Below, piece after piece: positions 43,783 to 52,243 of a stretch of DNA of 64,000 nucleotides. Both the position numbers and the translations under genes were made by a program. Source of the stretch: Methylobacterium sp. FF17 (lineage in GTDB: Bacteria; Pseudomonadota; Alphaproteobacteria; Rhizobiales; Beijerinckiaceae). Numbering within the stretch: position 1 is the stretch's first letter; every line of letters begins with the position of its first letter. The notes under the pieces were generated by a model that was given only the letters and a program-made list of their open reading frames with translations, was not told the origin of the DNA and ran no database searches. The stretch is from assembly GCF_025813715.1 (NCBI RefSeq), contig NZ_CP107532.1, forward strand, positions 1,364,001 to 1,428,000. The letters run 5' to 3'.

Positions 43783-44832
43783 ATGCGGCACGCGAGGCGC
43801 CTTCGAGGATGCGAGGACGGAAACATCTTCATCCTCTTCGCGCTCAGCCTGCCCGTTCTCCTGGGGGCCGCGGGAGCCATGATCGACTACGGCAACGCCA
43901 TTCGGATCCGGAACGCCGAAGCGAGCGTCGCCGATTCGACGGCGTTGCTGGTGGCGAACGCCGAGACGCCCGCCGCGGCCCTGGAGGCCTTCCGGCTGGC
44001 GAACGCGCAACTAGTCCGGAATCTGGGCGATCAGAGTTCTTCCGGTGGCTACAGGATCAACGGAGCCTGGATCGACGGCTCGAACTATCGGGTGACCGTA
44101 TCGACGACGATGAAGACGATGTTCGTGCACCTGCTGCCGGGCATGGCGAAGGAGATGCAGGTCGACGCCGTGACGACCGTGAATCGCGTTGCCCCAAAGT
44201 ATCAGACGGCGCCACCGACCTTCACGCAGCTCTCGCCCGATGCCGCCGATTACAACCGCATCTACGTCTACTGCTATTCCTCGGATCCGAAGCGCCAGAG
44301 GGAGCCGGACCTCGGCCGACGCGGCCTGACACCGATCGCGGACAATGCCGGCACCCGGTACGATATGAGCAGCGCACCCACCTGCGAAGAGGGCGAAGCG
44401 CCCAGCTTCCTGCTGCGCAACGTCCGGGACAAGCGAACCAGCCCGAGCAACTGGAACGATACCGGCCGGCAAACCTATAATTACTACACGGATACGAAGA
44501 TCGACAACAGCACACTCGTGCACACGATCCAGATGAAAGGGTCGAACATGGGAACCGGGGAAGTCATCGACGTGGTCAAGTATCCCATACTCGAAACCAT
44601 CATCTGCAACACCCAGCGGGAATGCACACCCCGATCGGCGGGCGGCATCATCGCCGATCGTACGAACGCCACGGCCTCGGTCGCCACCGGAAGCTGCGAG
44701 AAGGGGAAGTTCATGTATTACGGCTGGGAGGACAGACCAGGGGGCGATCGGGACTACAACGATATCCGGCTCGTCGTGAATTGCCCGATCCCGGAGCGGA
44801 TCGCGGACAAGAAACTGAGAATCGTCGAGTAA
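43783..44832 (+). CDS. TadG-type pilus assembly protein with a DUF4114-like end
   Basis: The product has 349 residues. A short basic N-terminus (MRHARRLRGCEDGNIFILFA) leads into one membrane helix and then AMIDYGNAIRIRNAEASVAD, the TadG/TadE signature. The periplasmic part ends in YYGWEDRPGGDRDYNDIRLV, a motif typical of DUF4114 calcium-type modules. ATG 43783 is chosen because the TadG start is near; the frame is open from GTG 43684. It is first of three pseudopilin-like genes. No tadA/B/C or rcpA lies in the window, so this is an orphan set. Confidence 0.78.
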   Translation: MRHARRLRGCEDGNIFILFALSLPVLLGAAGAMIDYGNAIRIRNAEASVADSTALLVANAETPAAALEAFRLANAQLVRNLGDQSSSGGYRINGAWIDGSNYRVTVSTTMKTMFVHLLPGMAKEMQVDAVTTVNRVAPKYQTAPPTFTQLSPDAADYNRIYVYCYSSDPKRQREPDLGRRGLTPIADNAGTRYDMSSAPTCEEGEAPSFLLRNVRDKRTSPSNWNDTGRQTYNYYTDTKIDNSTLVHTIQMKGSNMGTGEVIDVVKYPILETIICNTQRECTPRSAGGIIADRTNATASVATGSCEKGKFMYYGWEDRPGGDRDYNDIRLVVNCPIPERIADKKLRIVE

Positions 44833-44882
44833 CCGTCCTCATTCCATGCCCGTCACCCGTCTCATCCGAGGCATTCCGCCGT

Positions 44883-45476
44883 ATGACCGCTGAATCCGCA
44901 ATCGCGAGGAGGTGCGCGGCCCGCTGGCGGCGCCTGCGTGCCGATCAGGGTGGCGCGGCGGCCCTGGAATTCGCCCTCGTGAGCCTGCCCTTCATCACGC
45001 TGTTCCTCTCCATCCTCCAGATTTCCCTGGTCTACTGGGTGGGCCAGAACCTCGAGGATTCCCTGCAGAGGGGCGCGCGCACGCTCTACACCGGGACATT
45101 CCAGGGCGACACCCGGACCCAGAAGGACGCCTCCACCCTTCTGACCAACCTCAGGACCAAGATCTGCAGCCGCGGCGTCGCGTTCGACTGCAACAACCTG
45201 AAGCTCGACGTCTCGGTGAGCACCTCCTTCGCGGGCGGCGCGGTCCCCACCGCCCTCGATACGCGGACCGGCACCTGGATCAGCGGATTCGGTACGAAAT
45301 ACACCTGTGCCAATCCGGGCGCGATCGTGGCCGTGACGGCCGCCCTGAAATTCCCCGTCGCCTTCACCTTCCTGAACGCCGGCGCGTCGGCCTTCAGCGA
45401 CGGGTCCAGGCTCATCCAGTCGACGTACGTGATGCGGGTCGAGCCCTATGACGTCTCATCCGGCTCCGCCTGCTGA
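44883..45476 (+). CDS. TadE-like pseudopilin
   Basis: The product has 197 residues. After a basic start (ARRCAARWRRLRADQGG) comes AAALEFALVSLPFITLFLSI, the TadE prepilin-like motif with Glu five residues into the hydrophobic helix; a prepilin peptidase (TadV) would cut before it. The periplasmic body has four Cys, probably paired. It lies 50 nt after the TadG gene and overlaps the next gene by 29 nt, so it belongs to one operon. Confidence 0.82.
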   Translation: MTAESAIARRCAARWRRLRADQGGAAALEFALVSLPFITLFLSILQISLVYWVGQNLEDSLQRGARTLYTGTFQGDTRTQKDASTLLTNLRTKICSRGVAFDCNNLKLDVSVSTSFAGGAVPTALDTRTGTWISGFGTKYTCANPGAIVAVTAALKFPVAFTFLNAGASAFSDGSRLIQSTYVMRVEPYDVSSGSAC

Positions 45477-46128
45477 AGCGGACGGCACCGTGTCGTCCCC
45501 CCCACGCTTGCCGCACAGCTTTGGCGCGTTCGCGCGCGCGGACGCGGGCGCCTCGGCCATCGAATTCGCCCTCGTGCTGCCCATCATGCTCGCGATCCTG
45601 GTCGGATGCCTGGAATTCGGCCGGGCCCTGGACAACCAGCGCAAGGTCGAATCCCTCGCCCGCACCATCGCCGACCTGACCTCGCAGGGCGACACGACCG
45701 ATGTCATCCGGTCCGCGACGATGGCCGACATCGTGGCGAGCGGGAAGCTCGTCCTGGGTCCCTTCAACGGGACGGCCGTGAAGATCGTGGTCAGCGCGCT
45801 GGCCGTGGACCTCGCCGGAACGGTGACGAAACCCCGCGTCTGCTCGAGCTATGCCACCGCGAACGCGTCCGCCCGGAGCCTGGGCCTGGCCGGCGACGTC
45901 ACCATTCCGACCGGGTTCAACACGCCGGGCATGCGCTACGTCTTCGCCGAGATCTCGATGCCCTACACCCCCCTCTTCGGCAGCGAGGTGGTGCGCTTCT
46001 TCACGGGGGCGAACAACGTGTTCTCGCTCAGCTCGTCGATGCCCTGGCCGGTGCGTGTGGGGAAGAGCTACAACGAGAACCCCTACAACGAGGTGATCAT
46101 GCCGGGCGGCAGGGCATGCTATCTGTGA
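45448..46128 (+). CDS. TadE/TadF-like pseudopilin
   Basis: The product has 226 residues. FARADAGASAIEFALVLPIM is the prepilin-like cleavage and Glu5 motif, followed by a membrane helix and LEFGRALDNQRKVESLART. The periplasmic part has two Cys. The ATG at 45448 overlaps the preceding gene; GTG 45490 is an alternative. It is third in the pseudopilin operon. Confidence 0.82.
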   Translation: MTSHPAPPAEADGTVSSPPRLPHSFGAFARADAGASAIEFALVLPIMLAILVGCLEFGRALDNQRKVESLARTIADLTSQGDTTDVIRSATMADIVASGKLVLGPFNGTAVKIVVSALAVDLAGTVTKPRVCSSYATANASARSLGLAGDVTIPTGFNTPGMRYVFAEISMPYTPLFGSEVVRFFTGANNVFSLSSSMPWPVRVGKSYNENPYNEVIMPGGRACYL

Positions 46129-46445
46129 GCGCCCCGCCACCATCCCGCTCCGCGCTGCCGGCACCGACCGCCCGCCTCCTCGAGCGGTGACCGGACCGGG
46201 CTTTGGGACCGAGGCGATGCGGGCCGCCCGGGGGTGAAAGCTATCTCGCTGCCTCAGACGGGCGCCGCTGACAGCCGCTCCCGCTGCCGATGCGCCATGC
46301 CGACGCATTCAACCCTTGCGCGCACCTCGCAGGAAACATCGCCCGATCGGGGCAGGTTGGCGCGTCGTGAGGATCTCCTGGACCGAGTTCCCGAACCTTG
46401 CCGGTCCGGCGATCCCGTACCCAGCGCCCATTCGAGGAAACACCC
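46129..46445. other. Intergenic region after the tad-type genes
   Basis: Nothing recognisable in these 317 nt besides the presumed promoter of the DUF4142 gene. Confidence 0.4.
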
Positions 46446-47039
46446 ATGCGTCGTCTTGCCCTCAGCGCCGTCGCGCTCGCTTTCGCCCTGCCGACCCTTC
46501 CCGCCATCGCCCAGAACGCCCCGAGCACCGTCTCGGAGAAGACGGGCAACAAGGCCGCGATCATGGGAGAGGCCGAAGCCCGCCATGCCGCCGACACCAC
46601 GACGGCCGGGCTCATGGCGCTCGAAACCAGCCGGATCGCCTTGAAGAGAGCGCAGAACCCGAAGGTCAAGGAGTTCGCGCAACTGGAAGTCGCCGAGCAG
46701 GAGACCATCGCGGACGTGCTCAAGTCCATGCGCGACCAGAGCGTCCCCGCGAGCGGCCAGGTGAAGGCGCCTTCGGCCGAGGTCGTCCAGACCAATCTCG
46801 ATGCCAAGGGCAAGGCGATGGCCGAGAAGCTGCAGAAGGCCGAAGCAGGCGCTGCCTTCGACCGCGACTACGTGCAGGGGCAGATCGAGGGCCACAACCA
46901 GTTGCTCGAGATCCAGGAAACCTACCTGAAGACCGGCAAGGACCGGGAGAACCTGAACGTCACGAAACTGATGCGCGGGCAGATCAAGGAGCACCTGACG
47001 CTCCTCCAGGACATGCTGAAGCAGCTCGGCCGGAGCTGA
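46446..47039 (+). CDS. Exported DUF4142-type helical protein
   Basis: The product has 197 residues. A signal peptide ends near PAIAQNA. The mature protein is all-helical: ALETSRIALKRAQNPKVKEF, AQLEVAEQETIADVLKSMRD, AFDRDYVQGQIEGHNQLLEI, QETYLKTGKDRENLNV. This matches DUF4142, a ferritin-like periplasmic family often induced by stress. The start is at 46446, with GAGGAAACACCC just upstream. Function unknown. Confidence 0.8.
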   Translation: MRRLALSAVALAFALPTLPAIAQNAPSTVSEKTGNKAAIMGEAEARHAADTTTAGLMALETSRIALKRAQNPKVKEFAQLEVAEQETIADVLKSMRDQSVPASGQVKAPSAEVVQTNLDAKGKAMAEKLQKAEAGAAFDRDYVQGQIEGHNQLLEIQETYLKTGKDRENLNVTKLMRGQIKEHLTLLQDMLKQLGRS

Positions 47040-47120
47040 GATCCGCAGCGCTCGCCGCCCCCTCGGACGGAGGGGGAGGCGAGCGCCCGTCATCGCTCCG
47101 AGGGGACGGGCATCGCGGCC

Positions 47121-47573
47121 TCAGCCGGCGGGGGCCGTCAGCACCAGCTTGCCCTCGAACGGGGCCTTGCGATTCCGATTGCTCGTGCAGGCGTAGGTCG
47201 TCTGCCCTTCCTTCAGGGTCCGGATGCGCAGCACGCCCTTGCCGTTCTGCTTGACGAGGTAGCCCTTCTCGCTCGCCACGTGGACGAGGTCGCCGTCCGC
47301 ATGCAGCACGTTGGCATTCTCGAACTGGCCCGGCGCCGTGAGGGTGACGGGCTCCGGCGCCTGGCTGGCGATGTGAAGTTCCACGTTGGTGTTGGCGGGA
47401 AGCTTCAACTCGGCCGGCGCGCAGACGGGCTTGTCCCCGTCCATCGTGATCGTGAGTTCGACGGGCGGCATGACATCGCTGGAGGCAGGGGGCAGCGGCT
47501 TGCTCTGAGCAAACGCCGCGGGGGCGAAGGACGTGGCCGCAAGCGCACCAAGTCCGAGCAATGCGTATCGCAT
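47121..47573 (-). CDS. Exported cupredoxin-like domain protein
   Basis: The product has 150 residues. A signal peptide ends near AAFAQSK. The cupredoxin-like fold is seen in PAELKLPANTNVELHIASQA, LHADGDLVHV and GQTTYACTSNRNRKAPFEG. Only some type I copper ligands are present: the His/Cys remain, but no His or Met follows the Cys, so copper binding is doubtful. GAGG precedes the ATG at 47573. Confidence 0.7.
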   Translation of the reverse strand: MRYALLGLGALAATSFAPAAFAQSKPLPPASSDVMPPVELTITMDGDKPVCAPAELKLPANTNVELHIASQAPEPVTLTAPGQFENANVLHADGDLVHVASEKGYLVKQNGKGVLRIRTLKEGQTTYACTSNRNRKAPFEGKLVLTAPAG

Positions 47574-47895
47574 GGGATGACCTCGACGGATCTGAAGGGA
47601 ATGCCAGGGTAAGAACCGCCCCGGTGCGGAGTTCCGGCACGCGGCGGCGCGCCGCAAGGGCAGCGCACCGCTCCGGGTGGCGAAGCGACATCGCGTCGGC
47701 TTGCCGGCTCCAGAGGCGGCACCATCTCGGGAAGCGGCATGTCGCGGGACGGCATGGCTCCTCCCCCGCCCGAGTTCTTCCCCGCTCCAGTCCTTCCCCG
47801 CTCCAGTCCTTCCCTGCTCCAATCCTTCCCTGCTCCAATCCTTCCCCGCTCCAATCCTTCCCCGCTCCTTGGCGAGCGCATCCCATCCGGGACGC
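47574..47895. other. Intergenic region holding a 16-bp repeat array
   Basis: No gene is supported. The main feature is the tandem repeat at 47778-47868; the rest holds the promoters of the cupredoxin and phosphoesterase genes. Confidence 0.5.
47778..47868 (+). repeat. 16-bp tandem repeat, five copies plus a partial
   Basis: TTCCCCGCTCCAGTCC occurs twice, then three copies with AATCC endings (two with a C-to-T change), then a partial copy. The last unit ends 28 nt before the phosphoesterase start. The run is pyrimidine-rich on the plus strand. Confidence 0.9.
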
Positions 47896-48453
47896 ATGGC
47901 GATCTTTTTCACGGCCGACACGCATTTCGGTGACGCGCCCCTCGTCGAGCGGCGGCGTCGGATCTTCGGCTCGGTCGAGGCGCATGACGAGGCGCTGATC
48001 GCGCGCTGGAACGCGACCGTCTCCGTCGAGGACGAGGTCTGGCACATCGGCGATTTCGCGGCCGGCGCCAGCCGTGAGCATTGCGCGGCCGTGTTCGCCC
48101 GGCTCAACGGCGTCAAGCGCCTCGTGCGCGGAAACCACGACACCAATCGCGTGCTCGACCTGCCCTGGAGCGATCCCCCCGTGGAGAACGCCCGTATCAC
48201 GGTGCAGGACGAGACGGGGCGCGCGTGGCGGCTCTTCCTCTCGCACTACCCGCATCGGTCCTGGCCGGGCTTCTGGCGCGAGACGCGCCACCTCTACGGC
48301 CACACCCACGCCTGCCTTCCCGACACCAGCCGGGCCTGCGACGTCGGAGCCGATGCCTGGGCGTATTCACCGGTCGGCATCGAGGCGCTCATCGCCCGTC
48401 AGGACGCCGCGCCGCAGGCCCCCGAGGAAATGGCGGCGCGGGGCCTGCGCTGA
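47896..48453 (+). CDS. Calcineurin-like metallophosphoesterase
   Basis: The product has 185 residues. Metal-binding motifs are in order: FFTADTHFGD, HIGDFA, VRGNHDTN, LSHYPHRSW and LYGHTHACLP. This is the small phosphoesterase class (about 180 residues) common in bacteria and phages; the substrate is unknown. The ATG at 47896 starts the fold. The open frame runs back through the repeat array, but that part is low-complexity and not coding. Confidence 0.85.
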   Translation: MAIFFTADTHFGDAPLVERRRRIFGSVEAHDEALIARWNATVSVEDEVWHIGDFAAGASREHCAAVFARLNGVKRLVRGNHDTNRVLDLPWSDPPVENARITVQDETGRAWRLFLSHYPHRSWPGFWRETRHLYGHTHACLPDTSRACDVGADAWAYSPVGIEALIARQDAAPQAPEEMAARGLR

Positions 48454-48755
48454 CGCTGTCCGAAGGCCCACCGCACGCGAAATCCCGACGGCCTCGACGG
48501 CGCAGCCGGATCAGGCACAGAGAAACGCGGGGCTCCTCGTAGCCGTGTGCCGGCGCACCGTCCTCGCCGTCATGGTGCTCGTCGGGCAGGATAATGCCCG
48601 GGCGATTCCGCCTCACCGGGTCGCCCTCGTTGGCAGACTCGCTCTCCCGGGGGCAGGAAGACGGGGGCGTCGTCGGCCACGAGCCAAGTGCGAAGTTTCG
48701 CGTTGTTGCTGTTTTGTTCCTAGCTCAAACCCGCCGAATCGGCCATATTCGGGTC
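48454..48755. other. Intergenic region
   Basis: Nothing clear beyond the likely promoter of the next small gene at 48700-48750. Confidence 0.4.
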
Positions 48756-49121
48756 ATGCGCAAGATCGTCCTCTGTGCCCTCCTGTCGATCAGTCTCACC
48801 GGGACACGCGCGGACGCGCAAACCCCGGCCCGCTCCACCGGCGACCTCGCGTCCCTGGAGCGCGACTGGCACGGATGCGTGCGGGAGGCGTTCCAGCGCC
48901 AGCCCGCCAGCCAAAGCCGGGCCGCCTCGCAGCGCAGCGCCCTCGACGAGTGCCAGGCCGGCGAGGATGCGTACGTGGCCGCCGCCATGCGGATGGAGGG
49001 TCGCTCGGCCGATCGCGGCGCGCGCCGGGAGCTGACCGAACGGGCCCGGGCCTGGGCCTCCTCCGTCGCCGCCGAAGTGATCGATCCGGTCTCGTCCTGG
49101 CTGGAGGCCCTCCGGCGCTAG
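48756..49121 (+). CDS. Small exported helical protein, unknown
   Basis: The product has 121 residues. A signal peptide ends near RADAQTP. The rest is helical with two Cys: DLASLERDWHGCVREAFQRQ, ALDECQAGEDAYVAAAMRME. Only a weak GGGTC precedes the ATG at 48756; the signal peptide supports this start. It converges with the MFS gene. No family recognised. Confidence 0.6.
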   Translation: MRKIVLCALLSISLTGTRADAQTPARSTGDLASLERDWHGCVREAFQRQPASQSRAASQRSALDECQAGEDAYVAAAMRMEGRSADRGARRELTERARAWASSVAAEVIDPVSSWLEALRR

Positions 49122-49193
49122 GGCACGTTCCGCGGAGGCGGGTCCCGGTTCGGCGCTGGCGAGTCCGGACCGGGCCGGTGGCGATCATTCCGG

Positions 49194-50537
49194 CTACGGC
49201 CGGGCCTGCGCGGGCCTGCCCCGGGCGGCCCGCACCGCGAGCCAGGCACCCGGCACCCCCACCAGCAGGAACAGCGTGATCAGGGCCCGCCCGAGCTGGT
49301 CGGCGCCGTAGACGGTGTCGGCGAGGAGCCCGAGCAGCACCGGGCCGGTACCGGAGGCCACCAGGGTCACGGCGGCGATGAAGAGCGCGCTCACGCGCCC
49401 CCGCAGGGTGATCGGCGTCAGCCACTGCACCCCGGTCAGGGCCGCCGGCGAGGCGAAGCCGAGGACGACCATGAGCAGGGTGAAGGCGGCGAGCGAGAGT
49501 ATCCGGTCCTGGGCGGTCGCCATGGCCGCGACGATGGGCAGGGCGAGCACCAGGGCGAGGGCGAGCATCCACGAGGCCGCCGAACGCCGGTGACGCGCGG
49601 CGATGCGGCCGAGGATCAGTCCCCCGCTCAGGTGACCGACCGGACCGCCGACCAGCAGCAGGAATCCGAGGGTGATCCCGCATTCGGCCGGGCTCATGCC
49701 GTGGCTGCGCACGTAGAAGGTCGGCCCCCAGGCGGCCAGGGTCCGGCCCATCAGGACGGCGGCGGTGGAGGCCGCGACGTGCGGCAGGTAGATGCCGCGC
49801 CGGCGCATCACCCAGGCGAAAGCGGTGCGCAAGCCCGGTCGGACCAGGGGTGGTGTCGGCGGCAGGCGGACCGAGGCCGCGGCGAAGATGAGGAGGAGGT
49901 TGGGCAGGCAGGCCAGGACGAAGATCGCCCGCCACGGGGGCAGCGTCCCGAGGCCCGGGAACCAGGCGCCGCCGCGCGACACCAGCCATGCGAGCACCGC
50001 GCCACCGGACAGGAGGGCGAAGGATTGCCCCAGGCTCCCGGCGGCCGTGAACAGCGAAACCGCGAAGGCCAGGCGCCCGCGTGGGGCGTGATGGGCAATG
50101 AGCGAGAAGGCGGCCGGGGCGACGCCCGCCTGTCCGAGGCCCAGCGCGAGGCGACTGAGGACCAGGGCGGCGAAGGATCCCGCCAGGCCGAAGCCGAGGG
50201 TCGCCAGGGTCCAGACCGCGATGCTCGCGAGCAGGATGGTGCGCTGGTGCCCGCGATCCGCCAGGGTGCCGAAGAACGGCATCGTCAGCGCATAGAGGAA
50301 CACGAAGGCCGAACCGAGTAGGAGGCCGAGCTCCGCGTCGCTCAAGGCCAGCGCCTGCTTCACGGGCACGGCCACCAGGGTGATGAGGAAGCGGTCGCTG
50401 GCGGCCGAGAGCTGCGCGCCCGTCAGGAGCAGCATCAGCGGCAACAGACGCGCCGACAGGCCGGTCCGCTCCGGGCCGGACGGTTCGCGCAGGGCTGGGT
50501 CGCGCAGGACTGGGTCGCGCATGTCCGGCGTCGTCAC
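49194..50537 (-). CDS. Major facilitator superfamily transporter
   Basis: The product has 447 residues with 12 predicted helices. The MFS cytoplasmic loop motif appears as GTLADRGHQRTIL after helix 2, and FMLG-type Gly-rich repeats follow. It resembles the sugar-phosphate/spinster-like branch. The N-terminus has a repeat (RDPVLRDPALREP) coded by a 15-bp DNA repeat near 50475-50523. Start GTG 50537; ATG 50522 is possible. It lies 28 nt downstream of the AraC-type gene, so regulation by it is likely. The substrate is unknown. Confidence 0.82.
   Translation of the reverse strand: MTTPDMRDPVLRDPALREPSGPERTGLSARLLPLMLLLTGAQLSAASDRFLITLVAVPVKQALALSDAELGLLLGSAFVFLYALTMPFFGTLADRGHQRTILLASIAVWTLATLGFGLAGSFAALVLSRLALGLGQAGVAPAAFSLIAHHAPRGRLAFAVSLFTAAGSLGQSFALLSGGAVLAWLVSRGGAWFPGLGTLPPWRAIFVLACLPNLLLIFAAASVRLPPTPPLVRPGLRTAFAWVMRRRGIYLPHVAASTAAVLMGRTLAAWGPTFYVRSHGMSPAECGITLGFLLLVGGPVGHLSGGLILGRIAARHRRSAASWMLALALVLALPIVAAMATAQDRILSLAAFTLLMVVLGFASPAALTGVQWLTPITLRGRVSALFIAAVTLVASGTGPVLLGLLADTVYGADQLGRALITLFLLVGVPGAWLAVRAARGRPAQARP
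50475..50523 (-). repeat. 15-bp in-frame repeat at the MFS gene start
   Basis: CTGCGCGACCCAGTC, CTGCGCGACCCAGCC and CTGCGCGAACCGTCC, on the minus strand, code for LRDPV/LRDPA/LREPS at the very N-terminus. Confidence 0.75.
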
Positions 50538-50565
50538 CCCGGAATCCGTGCGTGGAGCGGGCGCA

Positions 50566-51621
50566 TCAGTAGAGTTCGCAGAGCCACTCGGTCAGGATCG
50601 CCCTTGGACCCCCATCGGTCCGTGCCTCGCTGCGGCGCCGGTTCAGGCCGGCGCGGAATTGCCCCGGCGGGCAGCCGAACGCATCCCGGAAGCTTCGGTT
50701 GAAATGCTGCTCGCTGGTGAACCCGTAGGCATAGGCCAGGGTGGCGACGGAGCGCGTTTCACCCTGGCGTCGAAGGGCCTGGCGGACGCGTTCGAGGCGC
50801 CGCTGCCGCAGGTAGCGGGCGACGCCGCCATCCCCCGAGAAGGCGCGGTACAGGAGGCTGCGGGAGACCGCGATGCCGGACGCGATGACCTCGGCGTTCA
50901 GGTCCGCCTCGCTCAGGTGCGCCTCGATGAAGGCCTCGGCCTGGCGACGGCGCGACTCCTCTTCCGGCCAGTCATGCGTGCCGGCCCAGACCACCGCCTC
51001 GGCCGGTGGATCCTGCCCCCGCAGGGCTGCCGCCAGCAGCATGCCGATGGTGGAACTCGACCGGGTGACGACGCCGGGATCGAGCATGGCCGAGCGCCGG
51101 GTCAGGGAGACCAGGAAATCGCCCAGGAGGCCGCCGACGGATTCCGGCAGGATCGCTCCGTGAAAGGCCCGGATGTCCGGCACCAGGGGCTCGATCAGGT
51201 CCCGCGCCACCGGCGTGGAGATCACGTTGACGTCGTAGGAGCGGCTCTGCTGCGGCAGGCTGTTGTCGAGGACGAGGATCTCGCCCGGTCGCATCCGGCG
51301 CTCATGGCCGGGCGGCCCGGCGAGCATCTCGCCGACCATCAGGAGATGGAGGGTGATGTGGTCGAAGGCGTCCCGCCGCACCCGTGTCGGGTTCCGGCTG
51401 TGCCCGAGGCCGTTGAGGCTGCGCTCGAACAGGATCATCCGGTCGAAGCGATAGGCCTGCACCCGCGCGTGGAAAGGACCCCCGACACGGGCCACGTCGG
51501 CGCCCGCGGCATACAGGTCGTGATAGGCGCCGAACGCGAGGTCCGGGCACAACCTGTCCGTGCTGAAGGTGATCGACGGGAGCGACACGATGGCGAACCG
51601 GAGGGGCGCCCGACAGGGCAA
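50566..51621 (-). CDS. AraC-family transcriptional regulator
   Basis: The product has 351 residues. The N-terminal AraC_binding_2 domain (HLLMVGEMLAGPPGHERRMR, GEILVLDNSLPQQSRSYDVN) is followed by a C-terminal double helix-turn-helix (about 235-330): SRSLLYRAFSGDGGVARYLR, TLAYAYGFTSEQHFNRSFRD and AFGCPPGQFR. This fits activators of transport or catabolic genes; the MFS gene just downstream on the same strand is the likely target. The start at 51621 is the first in-frame start-type codon; V12 (GTG) is an alternative. Confidence 0.85.
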   Translation of the reverse strand: MPCRAPLRFAIVSLPSITFSTDRLCPDLAFGAYHDLYAAGADVARVGGPFHARVQAYRFDRMILFERSLNGLGHSRNPTRVRRDAFDHITLHLLMVGEMLAGPPGHERRMRPGEILVLDNSLPQQSRSYDVNVISTPVARDLIEPLVPDIRAFHGAILPESVGGLLGDFLVSLTRRSAMLDPGVVTRSSSTIGMLLAAALRGQDPPAEAVVWAGTHDWPEEESRRRQAEAFIEAHLSEADLNAEVIASGIAVSRSLLYRAFSGDGGVARYLRQRRLERVRQALRRQGETRSVATLAYAYGFTSEQHFNRSFRDAFGCPPGQFRAGLNRRRSEARTDGGPRAILTEWLCELY

Positions 51622-51994
51622 GGACGACGTGGGGACCGGGACGAAGGACCCGGGTCCCGCGCGTCCGTGCTAACTTACGCGCGACGCGAGCTTCAAACCA
51701 GATCCGCCTCACGGCTCTGTGAAGACAAAACCCGGAGTTTGAAGACGTAGTCGAGATGTGATGCCGCAGCGTCACGCATTTTCCTTGGCGCGGCAGGCAT
51801 CATCTCAACTGAGCCCGGGTCCTTCAAAAGCAACAGGCGCGTACAGCCCTCTCGCCGTTCCGGCGCGGGGCACGGGACCCGCGCATCCGGCCGCCCCCGG
51901 GACGGGGCGGGACGGCGTGCCGCAACGCCCCGGTAACCGTTCCGGTTTAGGTCCGGGGAACCCCATCGTTTCCAAAAACCCACGATCGGCATTG
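51622..51994. other. Intergenic region upstream of the HNH pair
   Basis: No gene is supported in 373 nt. It should hold the promoters of the AraC gene (leftward) and the 82-residue gene (rightward). Confidence 0.4.
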
Positions 51995-52243
51995 ATGACC
52001 CGAGACCAGTTGGCCGCCGAACTCCTCCGCATCTCCAAGCTGCAGCTCAGCGACATCACCCGCGCCGTGAAGAACGGCGAGAAGTCCATCGCCCTGAACG
52101 AGGTGGTGGACCTCGGCCGGCGCCTCAACCGCCTCGCCGACGCGGTGGCGGGCCGGCCCGCGCCGACGCCCGCCGCCCCGGCGCCGGGCGACCAGGTACC
52201 CGGCGGCCAGGTACCCGGCGGCCAGGTGCTCGTGGAGGCGTGA
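51995..52243 (+). CDS. Small helical protein coupled to an HNH protein
   Basis: The product has 82 residues. It reads as one helical part, MTRDQLAAELLRISKLQLSD, ITRAVKNGEKSIALNEVVDL, GRRLNRLADAVAG, and a Pro/Gly tail with VPGG-Q repeats coded by a 15-bp repeat (52190-52235). There is no known family. Its TGA overlaps the GTG of the HNH gene (GTGA), so the two are translationally coupled. Small size and coupling hint at a partner or regulator of the HNH protein. Confidence 0.6.
   Translation: MTRDQLAAELLRISKLQLSDITRAVKNGEKSIALNEVVDLGRRLNRLADAVAGRPAPTPAAPAPGDQVPGGQVPGGQVLVEA

Noticed and set aside
47677..47895. N-terminal extension of the phosphoesterase through the 16-bp repeats
   Set aside because: The extension is low-complexity repeat translation and the fold begins at MAIFFTADTHFGD (47896).
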